Origin: Punica granatum | Lineage: Eukaryota > Streptophyta > Magnoliopsida > Myrtales > Lythraceae | Length of the DNA stretch: 64,000 nucleotides | Assembly: GCF_007655135.1 (NCBI RefSeq) | Contig: NC_045132.1 | Coordinates: 9,300,001-9,364,000, forward strand | Direction: 5' to 3' | Shown here: positions 1 through 9,689 of the stretch, in pieces | How positions within the stretch are numbered: position 1 is the stretch's first letter | Layout of the letters: the number at the start of each line of letters is the position of its first letter | Position numbers and translations under genes: made by a program | The notes under the pieces: generated by a model | Seen by the model: only the letters and a program-made list of their open reading frames with translations | What the model was told of the DNA's origin: nothing | Database searches by the model: none

Positions 1-1004
1 AAAATCGAAGGCATTAAAAAATGCACACACCCGTTTGTCCTTTAGAAAGGAGGAGTTTGCTCTTTCGCTGCATCACATCGAACTACTAATTACGATACAG
101 AAAGATAATATCCAAAAGCAGAGCTTAACCTTGAATGAGTTTAATTATAGCATCCCCAAGTAAAGTGGAATCGGTCGTTTATACCATGACAAATCGAAGT
201 GGATCAGTAGGCAGAGGGAGAGGTATTTAAGCTGAGATAGTTTCTGAGTAATGCAAGTACAATTAAATGATGACTTCACTAGACTCCTTTTAGATTTACT
301 CCATGGCTACAAAGCGAAAAACATCATTTTGCTTTCCAAGCCGATGATTTGCTAAGCGCAAGAGCTGGATCGTAGCTAACAATAAATAAACATCTAGCAG
401 TGATTGCATTTATGACATAAACATGTATTGAAATATGGTAGGCTCACCGAAGAGATTGTCCACTGCAGAGAACCGCTGAATTTGATCCTCGAAATGGTGG
501 CACCTATCAGGGATGAGGTGAAAGTTTGATTTCCATAGGTGCCCAGCCCCTCGTCTCTTTCCGATATGGGATAGTGGGCCCCATAACAGGACATGAGAGC
601 AAGCCAAGGTATGGCTGGGTAGTGAGAGGGGCAAAATGGGATAGTTGGGCTCCCAACAGGACATGAGAGCAAGCCAAGGTATGGCGGATAGTGAGAGGAG
701 CGAAAACCCAAGGGAGATGGAGGAGAGGTTTATCAGTGTAGAATGGGAGTTTAAAATTTTATAGATCCTAACTACACTGATAAACTTTATGTGACTAGGC
801 CCTCTGGCAAAACTTTGCATCTAACGCAAGATTTCTGCAACGAGGGAATCCAATCCATCAAAACACAGCTCCTCCATATAAAGATAAGTGACACATAGTT
901 CAATCTTCAGAGATGTTTGAGGACAGAAGTATTTCAATCTTCAGAGATGATCGAGGATAGAAGTATTCCGCTTCAATTATCTCCATCAAGCACACTTCCT
1001 GGTC
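1..1004. other. Intergenic DNA downstream of the PPR gene
   Basis: No convincing gene is visible. The two overlapping minus-strand reading frames around 394-820 are low-complexity and run across a short tandem duplication, so I do not call them. The stretch just before 1005 is probably the 3' untranslated region of the PPR gene on the minus strand. Confidence 0.5.
566..705. repeat. 70-bp tandem duplication (two copies)
   Basis: The block starting ATGGGATAGT at 566 recurs at 636 with a period of 70 bases. Both copies share the core ACAGGACATGAGAGCAAGCC and the following AAGGTATGGC. A few substitutions separate them. The repeat explains the internal similarity of the short reading frames seen here and argues against coding. 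Confidence 0.8.
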
Positions 1005-3001
1005 TCACGTCTTGGATCCATCACATGACATGAAACTACTTGCATAAATATCATAGACTCGATCAAGATCAGCAGAGCTCACAGTCCAAACATGCCCGCG
1101 TAAAGCGAGAGGAAGCGAACCACTTACACGATCGCAGCTTTCCTCCACGGCTGCAGCCTCTTTCCTCTTCCCTTCCTTCCAAAGACTCTTCACGAGCAGG
1201 TCCTTTGTGGGGGCATCAGGCATAAGACCTGAATACCTCATATCTTCAAAAATCCTCCACGCAAGGGCTGCCCTGTTGCACTTGCAATAGCCACATATCA
1301 GAACTTTGAACATGTAGCCATTAGGCTCCAACCCACTCTGTTTGACCATCGTGAACAACTTCTGCACTATCTTGATGTCGCCCTCGAGAGCAAAATGGTC
1401 CATCAAGCCCGAAAATGTTTGGGCATCTGGGCAATCCCATTCAGTATCATCTCATCGAGCAAACTGAGGGCGTCAGACTCCCTTGAGCACTTGGTCAGCG
1501 TCCTTAACAGGGTTGAGTACAGTACCATCAGGTTGAAATTAGATATGGTCCCACAGAGAGCCTTACCATGACGGAAAACCTTCAGTGCAGCATCAGGATT
1601 TTTAGACAAGCCATAGAACTCGATGATCAACTTGATGGTGCTATAGGGAAGCTTTATACCCTCCCTCGCAATTTTCAGCATGAGTTGGTCGACTAATTGA
1701 ACCCGCCCATGCCGTGCTAACAGAGTCATCATCCTCTGGACTGTGTAGACATCGTGGGTGAATCCCGGCTGACAAGCAACCCAACAGAAGAAATTCCAGG
1801 CTGATTCGGGTGATTTGAAGTTCCTGAGGATCTTACAGACCAACCGAGTCGTCCACACGAATTTAGCATTCTCCAATGCCAAGACCTCGTCTGGGTTCCA
1901 GCTATTTAAGGCGCCTGCCAAAGCTCCAGGATCGAACCAAGGTTTTAATCTGAGCTCCTTAGCCACTATGCCATTAGAAAGCTCATTAACATCCTCAACC
2001 TTATTCTCGCCATCATTCTCATCCTCATCAGAATCACCATCGTCAGTATTACTTGCATAATATTCTACACTCCTTATTCTCCCGTCCGGTAACATCTCAC
2101 AAAGAAGATCATCAGTCTCACGAATATGTCCTGAATCCCTCATGGTCTGCAAAGAGGAGAAGAGAGCTCGCCCAGGTAGTATGCCCTCAGCCCGCATCTC
2201 ATTGAGCAAAGTCCCCGCCTCGTTGAACCTCTCGACCCTGATAAACTCTTCGACAAGAATCGAGTACTGCTTCAATGTCCGTTTGATTCTCATCCGCGGC
2301 AGGATCTGGAAAACCTCAAATGCAGAGTCCAGTCTCCCTGACTTCACGAGGTGTTCGATCATAATTGTAAAAGTTCTACAGTTAGGAATAGCCCCTTCAT
2401 TGGTCATCCTATAGAAAACATCCACGGCCTCAGAGTCCAAACCTTTATGGGCATAAAGTCGCATCATGATGTTGTAAGATTCCGCGCAAACACGTTTATC
2501 AGACTCCTTTCTATACTTATCCCACGCATCAAGTACCGAGTCAAGGTCCTCCATCTCTGCATACCATTTCATAAGGTTCATATAGCTAACACATACATTC
2601 TTAAAGCTCCTCGAATTAATGGAGTCGACCAGGGCATCGAGTTCCACCCTTCGACCGAACTTTGCCAACATAGAGGCTAGAGCATGGACTGTAGACTGAG
2701 TGTGGGTGAAGTTTGAGTTCGATTTGAGGGTCTCTATGATCGAAAGAGAGCAATCGGCTGAAGGAGAGGAGCGGATAGCTTGCGCGACGATGAAGGAATC
2801 CAAAAGGCGGTCATTTAAGGAGGCGGACAGGGAACTGGCGGAGTTGGATCTGAGAGCAAGACGAATGGCGTCTATTACTTTCGCACGATAGAGGTAGTGG
2901 GACACTTTGCTGGGGAACGGGTCACGGGCCGATGTGCGGATTGATCGACTCAAGGGATTCCACGACCGGACTGTAGCGGGAAAGAAGCGCCTCAGCAACA
3001 T
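1005..3001 (-). CDS. Pentatricopeptide repeat (PPR) protein, one frameshift near the 3' end
   Basis: PPR proteins are helical-repeat RNA-binding proteins, mostly acting in mitochondria or plastids on RNA editing, splicing or stability. I start it at the ATG at 3001, the first ATG in frame. The N-terminus (MLLRRFFPATVRSW) is rich in Arg, Ser and hydrophobics and lacks acids, as organelle presequences are. Successive 35-residue PPR units are visible, for example YNIMMRLYAHKGLDSEAVDV and FTIMIEHLVKSGRLDSAFEV, broken by an acidic low-complexity linker (TDDGDSDEDENDGE) near the middle. The main frame runs intronless to a stop at 1403-1405. The family-like sequence continues in another frame (GLMDHFALEGDIKIVQ, then more PPR-like units) to 1005, so one base seems missing around 1415-1430. 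With it the protein would be about 665 aa. It resembles Arabidopsis At5g66631 in architecture; that assignment is from memory. No C-terminal E, DYW or SMR domain is visible. It could be a recent pseudogene or a sequencing error. Confidence 0.85.
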
Positions 3002-3540
3002 TGAAACTCCATCCGTATCAGACAATCAAACAACAGGTGGCAGAGTCAAATGTTTTGGTCAGCTGGGACAAACATCGAACATCTTGAATGCAAATGGCTG
3101 CGGGACAAGCTTCCAGTTTGCATTACTGAGCATGAATGAAAAGAATTCTAACCTGAGTATAGGTGAGGAGTCGATGCAGTGAGGTGGAGAAGACGAAGAC
3201 AGTGATAAGAGGAGGCCGGCGAGAAGGGAAACAAGCGCTGGCTTGCTGGCCGGCTGGAGGATGTTGAGGGCTGTGAGGCGTGAGTACCCGGCAAGGTGGA
3301 GAGTAGAGACGATGACGAATGAGCAGGAACGACGAAAGTCTCTGAGAAGCAATAGGAACAGAAGAAGGGTTCGCTGGCAAGGCTGACGATGTTGAGGGGG
3401 TCGTGAGGGCGTGAGGACGCCGGCTTGGTGGAATAGTTGAGACGCCGAGGGCGAGGAGTACGACCGAGGAAGAGACTATAAAGGAACGCTGTCAAGTTGG
3501 AGCTCGCGAGCCGTCTTGGCGCAATTAATCAACCATTTCG
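3002..3540 (-). promoter_or_regulatory. Upstream region of the PPR gene
   Basis: A fairly GC-rich stretch immediately 5' of the PPR start with no persuasive coding frame on the other strand. It probably holds the 5' UTR and promoter. No clear TATA box can be pinned down. It changes abruptly into a T-rich tract (3541-3600), a plausible promoter boundary. This is inferred from position only. Confidence 0.35.
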
Positions 3541-3763
3541 AAATAGGTTTTCCTTTTTTTCTTTATTTTCTTTTATTTTTTTAAAAAAAGTCCGTTTCTT
3601 GCTCTTTTCAGTTTTACTTTCCCAGCTTCCCTCCGGTCATTTAAGCCACGGTGACACATTTGATATTTCTTTTTCGGTATAAACTATGACATTTGAAATC
3701 TCGATGAGTCATAATTAATCTAGTTTGAGTTGAGTGCATATTTGACACTTTCATATCGTTTTT

Positions 3764-5085
3764 GTTTTTTTTGGGTAAACATAAGTCTTTCATTTAATCT
3801 AAGATTAACAAGAGTAGATTACAACCACACGAGGGGAAGCAACTCCGATAACATCTCGAGATAAAGACTGAGATATAGCAGTAGGAGGAGAATCAAAGAT
3901 AACAAGAGAGTGCGGTTGTTCGCTGCCAGTATGGGCTAGGACAAAATAGCTTCACAGAAGGAAATGGAATGTTGCGGGATAACTCAATCAAACATCAGTG
4001 TCCTACAAGCGGAAATTAACCAATCCAGATAAACATTAGAAGCATCACCCCAAATCCAATCCAATCAAATGTTGTCTGGGCATCTATCTGAACTATCAAG
4101 CTAGTAATATTCAGATCGACTGCAAGGAGCAGCCCTTGCCTAAGTTCGCACACTACGTTAGCGGTGATTTCTAAATTCATCGGCCAACATGGTAGAGATG
4201 ATTCCTAAATTCATAGTAACTCCCAACCCCCCAAACCGCCAACACCCCCTCTCCCTTCGTTACCCCAACGACTTCTGGTGAATCCCACACCCCCTGTAAT
4301 GCCCGGGTTTCCCTTAGAGGACCCATCACTGCTTACTTTATTTGATCCTTTATTCCATCCAACCATTTGGTATTGCAAATATGCCAGCTAATTTGATGTA
4401 TGTACTTGCTTAGAGCATGAAAACTTCGCTAATAAAACTAGACACGTATAATAGATACTATTATACAAGCTAGAAACATGTTCCTAACAATATTGCCATG
4501 GAAAACAAAGAGATTCGAAGCCCTAGTATATAAAAGCACTTATAACGGACAAACAGCCCAACCCTTTATAAACTCAAAAAAGGAGATTTTTCATTAGTAT
4601 GAATGGGAAGGAATAATGTGAGTTGTTATGCTAATTCCTCATCCTCAAATTTATCCAGTTGTCATTTCAATCTTCGAATAATGTCTATTTCTCTGAAAGT
4701 CAAACACCAATTTGAAAAGGGCACAGCCACCCTTCAAGTTGGCTACAAAGACCTTGAAATCCCGAACATCTCTTTTAAGTACTTTATTTATAACAGGCAA
4801 GAATCACTTTAAAGGGGACATCTCACTCAACTTGGTAGAAATATTATCCCTTTTGCAAGTTGTCATGGCAAAGAAGATTTGGGGTACCTCTTAAGATGGA
4901 CTTTAAAGATGACTCCACATAGAACAGGGCGGTAAAACTAGTGGAATCGTCATTGACGTTAGGCCAGCTAGTATGAGGCGACCAAGGAAGGACGCAACAG
5001 GACACCACTTTCCGGATTAAAGGCACGCCAAATGGGCAGCGCATCTTCCGGATCCCCAAAGTAGACAATACCTTTCAAAGTTCCA
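3764..5085. other. Repeat-derived intergenic DNA, possibly a minus-strand retroposon tail at the left end
   Basis: The T-run at about 3764-3772 followed by GGGTAAACATAAGTCTTTCA reads on the minus strand as AATG-rich sequence ending in A, like the 3' tail of the LINE at 15-20 kb (ATTTCATTTTTCTACC then A9). It could therefore be the 3' end of a minus-strand LINE or SINE. The rest up to 5085 has no gene that I recognise. Low confidence on the element type. Confidence 0.3.
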
Positions 5086-5097
5086 CGCATGGGATGA

Positions 5098-5335
5098 CTC
5101 CTTTACTTTCCTGCACAAAGCCCTCGTACTAGAGGCACTCTTTACTTTCCTGCACAAAGTCCTCGTACTAAGGTCAAAAGTCCTCGTGCTGTAGGCACCA
5201 TTTACTTTCTTACATAAAGCCCTCGTACTAGAGGCACAAAGCTCTCGCGTTGGAGGCATCCCAGCACGAAAAAACCTTGCTCACTGAGGTTCCTTTACTT
5301 TTTCAACAATATGCCCTTGAGTGGCAAAAAGACTC
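5098..5335. repeat. Short tandem repeats around CACAAAGCCCTCGTACTAGA, left copy
   Basis: About five degenerate units built on TTTACTTTCCTGCACAAAG and CCTCGTACTAGAGGCA occur between 5098 and 5258, followed by a tail containing AACAATATGCCCTTGAGTG. The same units and a similar tail appear again at 6598-6760, on the other side of the TRIM-like array. The order is therefore repeat, LTR ... LTR, repeat, all in one orientation. This suggests a larger duplication rather than simple insertion into one repeat. Confidence 0.7.
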
Positions 5336-5352
5336 TTGCATAACAAGATGAC

Positions 5353-5492
5353 AGTTGGGAATTATAATCCCACATGGAAAAGATAAACGAATATCTATTG
5401 GTTTATATGAGAGTTGGGTACCATTACTTATCAGCTTGAGCTTATAAATGGAAATGGGTCTGAACCCGTACAAGCCCAATGAAAATTTAATA
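5353..5492 (+). repeat. TRIM LTR copy 1 with downstream primer binding site
   Basis: It is about 140 bp and closely matches 6452-6590, sharing GGGAATTATAA, GATAAACGAATAT, GGTTTATATGAGAGTTGGGT and CCCAATGAAAATTTAAT. The TGGTATCAGAGC at 5493-5504 directly after it complements the 3' end of initiator tRNA-Met, the usual copia-type primer. Confidence 0.7.
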
Positions 5493-5604
5493 TGGTATCA
5501 GAGCTCAGACTTACAAGTGATCAGGATCGTAAGGATGGTGGCGAGAGCTGATAGGGCATAGCACAGAGGATGATGCTCGGGCTTTAGCACCAGCTTTGAT
5601 CACC

Positions 5605-6167
5605 TCTTTTAGAGTCCAACTTTGCAAGCTTCCATGCACTGATTCGAACCTGTTGCTGGGACAGCCTTTTCCCTTTGTCAGAGAGTTGAGCAGTGTCAGG
5701 ATCTACTGTTGAGGGCAGGCGTCCTGGCACTAAATTTGGGATAATCTCATCCTGATGGTCCATAAGGATTCTGGGAGGAGTGCACCAAGCACCTTTATAT
5801 TGCAAACTCTTCCCAAGGGAGCTCCTTCCACTAGTGGCTGTGACAGCAGAGCCAGTTGGTGAAGAAGGCACGCTCAGCTGCTCATCGCCACCACCTATGG
5901 ATTGTCCTGGTGGCTCACTTTGGGTTCTCATTGCGACGACATATTCATAAGTCGTAATACCCTTTCTAATGAGAATCATATGGAAGAAGAATAACTCTCC
6001 CAGAGGCACAGTCGCTAGACAAGAAACCACTATGCAGATTGCCACCACAATGATAAAAGGAACTCAGGTGAACCCGACTCCAAGCCTATCCATTATTCGA
6101 TTCTCCGTACCTCTCTTATCAACAAAGCACCAGACAAGGAAAGCTACTCCGATGCCAAATTCAACTA
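5605..6167 (-). pseudogene. Captured fragment of a DHHC-type protein S-acyltransferase (PAT) gene
   Basis: Read on the minus strand, the frame from 6167 encodes a stretch that I recognise as the C-terminal half of a plant DHHC palmitoyltransferase of the PAT20/21/22-like group: a membrane segment (IVEFGIGVAFLVWCFVDKRG), another hydrophobic stretch ending [17 protein letters not shown], then [11 protein letters not shown], a Ser-rich linker, [24 protein letters not shown] and [12 protein letters not shown]. It is broken by a TGA at 6064-6066. The DHHC catalytic motif itself lies outside the fragment. After LDS the frame runs into element sequence and stops at 5584. It sits between two TRIM LTR segments in antisense to them, so it was probably transduced by the element. 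The family assignment is from memory of the proteins and needs a search. Confidence 0.7.
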
Positions 6168-6229
6168 TAGCTTGAACTTTTAAGTGGAAATAAGTCCGAG
6201 CCCGTATAAATCCGATGAAAATTTAATAT
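6168..6229 (+). repeat. TRIM LTR copy 2, 5'-truncated
   Basis: The segment TAGCTTGAAC...GAAAATTTAATA matches the last 60 bases of the LTRs at 5353-5492 and 6452-6590 and is followed by a primer-binding-like TGGTATCAGAGT. The captured gene fragment abuts it directly at 6167, marking one capture junction. Confidence 0.65.
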
Positions 6230-6451
6230 GGTATCAGAGTTCGGTTATATGTATGAGTGTTCACACGCGTGTACGCACCCACATCCCAGGCCCAATATGT
6301 TGAGTGCAGCAAAAGTGCGCCTCGTGTTAGTCCCCCCTCGCTCGAGCATAGAAGAAGAGCCCAGCTCGAGGTCAATTATAGAAGGCGGGTGTTTAAGGGC
6401 AGGTGACAACGTGTAGACAGAAATAGACCACGCGTTACACGTAAGGGCGAG

Positions 6452-6590
6452 TGTTGGGAATTATAACCCCATATGAAAAAGATAAACGAATATCCATTGG
6501 TTTATATGAGAGTTGGGTACTGTCACTTATTAGCTTGAGCTTTTAAATGGAAATGGATCTGAGTTCGTATAAGCCCAATGAAAATTTAAT
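6452..6590 (+). repeat. TRIM LTR copy 3
   Basis: It begins TGTTGGGAATTATAACCCC and ends GAAAATTTAAT, parallel to copy 1. It is preceded by the purine tract GTAAGGGCGAG, the expected plus-strand primer. Confidence 0.7.
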
Positions 6591-6597
6591 GCGGGTC

Positions 6598-6760
6598 ACT
6601 TTTATCTTTCCAGCACAAAGCCCTCGTATTGGAGGCACTTTACTTTCATGCACAAAGTCCTCGTACTAGAGGCACAAAGTCCTCGCACTGAAGGCATCCC
6701 TAACATAGAAACCTCACACATGGGGGTTTCATTATTTTTCAGCATCATGCCCCTCTCACG
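6598..6760. repeat. Short tandem repeats around CACAAAGCCCTCGTATTGGA, right copy
   Basis: Three units like those at 5098-5258, followed by the same kind of tail (CATCATGCCCCTCTCACGG compared with AACAATATGCCCTTGAGTG on the left). Confidence 0.65.
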
Positions 6761-9684
6761 GGAGTACATGCTTTACGAACATAAAATTATCGTGTTACAA
6801 TTCTCCTTTTCTCTTTCTTTTCCAGCATGAAGCCCAAAGAACAAAAGAAAAGGAGGATGTGAAAGGAGAAACAAAACCAAAGGCAAAGGACGTGCTAAGA
6901 AAAATCTCGATGAGCAGACTAAGTCGGGCCTCCATGTGGGCATTTTTTGTCTTTGACATGCAACCTTATGCGTGCCGGTTTGAAGAGTGGCAGCTGTATG
7001 TACCCCTTTCCGGCCCAAGCTCGGTCACCACCAAGAACAAGCCCCAGAAGCATTATCTGTCAAAGAGCGAACCTAAAACGGGAAGAAAACATGGGAAGAT
7101 AATGTTAGAAGACGGCTAGCAAGATGCATCATACAAATCCTCAAGCATTCGGTGCCTTTTTCAATACGATGGTTGACAACATTTTTTCCTGAGTCCACAC
7201 ATAGGAAAAACAGTTTCACAAAATAGCATGTACTTCTCGGATATTTTATTTTGAAACCCAACCATTCGCATTTCCTTAAAATTTTGGCACCATAATTATT
7301 CTTGACTGATAAAAATGCAAGTACCTTTGATTTCCATATTTTATCTAATAGGGAAAAGTTCGAAACCGAGAAGTCAATATTCTCGCATAGTGAAAAACGT
7401 TTATCACGGGGCATTTTCTGGAAAACGAATTTTTCCTTATTTTTGTGCCACTTTTCAAGGAAGAGTGGCGTGGAAGAAAATTAATTTCTTATGTTCAAAA
7501 AATATTTTTCGGGATTTATAAAATATTTTCAGATCAAATTATCTTAGCAAATACACTGAAAAGAGTCGAAAATAGTTTCCAATTTATTTTAGGGGCAAAA
7601 GCGTATTTTTAGACAAGAAACTTAAGTTAGATTAAGAAAACTTGCAAATTCTATGACCGAAGGAAAATGACCTATCGGGAGACTAGGCGCGATTTCTACT
7701 CGCACCTCTCATCATGGACGTGGTTGGTAACTGTACCCATGACGTCATCACTTACGCAAGCCGGTCCATAGACCAACTGGCATCGAGTCACGCTCCCAAG
7801 CAGTGAAAAGTTATTTTCAACTCTCGAAACTTTTAAAACGCTTGCAAAATTACCCCACCTATCTTCCTCTATAAATAGACGATGAATTTTCAACATGGAC
7901 TTTTTGGCTCCCTTCATGTGTTGAGAAAGAGCTCAAATTCATCTACATCTCCTCCCACACGCCAATCACTCGGTTTCCTAAATAATTGTCTTGTGGGTTC
8001 CCAATCAAAGAGAAGTCAAGAACTCAAGAAGGTGGCCCATTCCCGATCCTTGGAGGCTCCCATTCAAGCCCGATTGCCCCTTCTTAGGCGCCATACTCAT
8101 CAATTCCTTGGAGGATTCCCCAAATTCCCACATTTCCGATTTAAGGTTTAGGCATAATTTCTTGAAACTAGGACGGGATATGTGTAACACGGTTTAATCA
8201 GATTTCATGTTAAACACCTAAAATAAAATCATGTGGCTAATAATGGGGTCTAGGATGTTAGATTATGGGTAGCTAGGCCTCAATGAGGTGTTTGTGCATG
8301 TTATATATGCGTGTGTTATATTCGATTCTTTTTTACGTAGAAAAGCTGAGAGATGGGAGAAAGAGTAGGTTATCTTGCATAATTGCTAGAACCAACTCTT
8401 AGAACCTATAAAAGTTCATACCTCTCGTGCTCGAGTGTTTCGGTGCCTAGAAACTCATTTTTCTCGAACTTTTTCTGGATTTCTGTTTTGCCCCAAGCCG
8501 GTTTTCGAATCCCTATCCGATTTCCAACTCAGCCCCAAATCATTTTCACGGTTCCCCACAAGGTTTCGGAATTACACACTCAGTTTCGAACTTTTCTGGG
8601 CTTTACAAATCAGTCCAGCCCCCTTTTACGAACTTTTCAGATAGTTACAAATCAGTCCAGAGACCTTTACGAACTTCAAAGTCCCCAAAATCGGTCCAAA
8701 CATTTTCCTAAGGTTTAAAATGTGTCTTTCCATCCCAAAAATCCAATTCCCACTCGAGTTCAACTCATCCTGTGTCATTTCCAAACTTTATAGAATGGGC
8801 CCTGAAGTTTACAGAACTGCAGAACGATTGCAGAATGATTGGGACGTCCTCTGGACACTCCCTGGGTCCTGATCTGCATGTTTGGGACCTCTTGGATAAG
8901 TCTCGGGGACTTTGCGGGTGTTTTTACGAACTTTTCCAGTTTTACAGATTGACCCCCAAATTTCTTCGAGCTGTAAATCGGACCGAAAGTCTCTAGAGGC
9001 ACTCCCAGAATGATCCTAGGGCCATAAACGTTGAGGTTGGGCTTTTCGAGTGATTCTTAGGCATTTTGGAAGTGGTGTTACCCACTTTTCCAATTTTTAC
9101 AAATTGACCCCCGAACTTTACAGAGCTGTTAGTTGTGAAACAGCCCCGGGACATGTTCCCTTTTGCAAAACTTATGTTAACGATTCTTACTAAAGAAGAT
9201 GCATAAAAGGAAATTTCGGAGTGTTTGCCCATTCTCAAAATAAAATTTGTTCATTACAGGTTAATTTCCTCGAAGAATCTACTATAATCTCTAATTTGCA
9301 TGGCTCGTTGAATCTCATCCCATTTAAGTTAATTAATGAAGATTATGATCAATCATAAAATTTCCCTTTTGAAGATTCATGAGAATAATAATTTTTTTAA
9401 AAAAAATTTCGACCTTGTAAAAGGTGAGCTATATAAGTGATTATTTAATATAAGTTTATACAACAGACATAGAAAAAAATATGTTGGTAAGAAATTTTTT
9501 ATGCAATAAGTTACTTCAACATTGTATTAGTAATTCAAATTCTTCATGGCTCTCTTAGCGTATAATGTTTTAAGACTGTACTGTAGGGGGAATTATTTTA
9601 TTCTTTGTATATCATGACCGATGAAGAAAACAATAATAGCAACTGTTGTCTTATACTTGGATGTACTAGCTCATTTGGGTTATC
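6761..9684. other. Gene-free, probably LTR-derived DNA
   Basis: Many short frames occur but none shows a recognisable domain. A TATA-like box at 7869-7878 is followed by about 300 bases without internal structure, and 8450-9140 consists of loosely repeated clauses built on TTTACGAACTT, CAGTCCAG and ATTTTTACAAATTGACCCCC. This texture resembles the U5 or leader part of a long LTR. No paired end or target duplication was found, so the element is unassigned. Confidence 0.35.
7869..7878 (+). promoter_or_regulatory. TATA-like box (CTATAAATAG)
   Basis: A near-consensus plant TATA box stands in otherwise non-coding, repeat-like DNA. It may be the promoter of a decayed LTR. No downstream gene supports a host promoter. 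Confidence 0.3.
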
Positions 9685-9689
9685 ATAAT

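Larger units (their letters stand above)
5353..6590 (+). mobile_element. TRIM-like LTR retroelement array with captured gene fragment
   Basis: Three related LTR segments are visible: 5353-5492, a 5'-truncated one at about 6168-6229, and 6452-6590. The complete ones are about 140 bp. The first two are followed by a tRNA-Met-type primer binding site (TGGTATCAGAGC at 5493-5504; TGGTATCAGAGT at about 6230-6241). A purine-rich tract (AAGGGCGAG, ending at 6451) precedes the last LTR. This is the layout of terminal-repeat retrotransposons in miniature in tandem, sharing LTRs. No gag or pol is present. The first internal segment (5505-6167) carries host gene sequence in antisense (see the S-acyltransferase entry). 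The first LTR has lost its starting TG. Confidence 0.7.

Noticed and set aside
394..820. Two overlapping minus-strand frames with repeated IPWLALMSC peptides
   Set aside because: The peptide repeat mirrors the 70-bp tandem duplication. No known domain and no splice or start context.
8383..8718. Plus-strand frame of 111 codons considered as a small gene
   Set aside because: It sits within degenerate repeat clauses. Alternative frames are equally open and no domain is visible.
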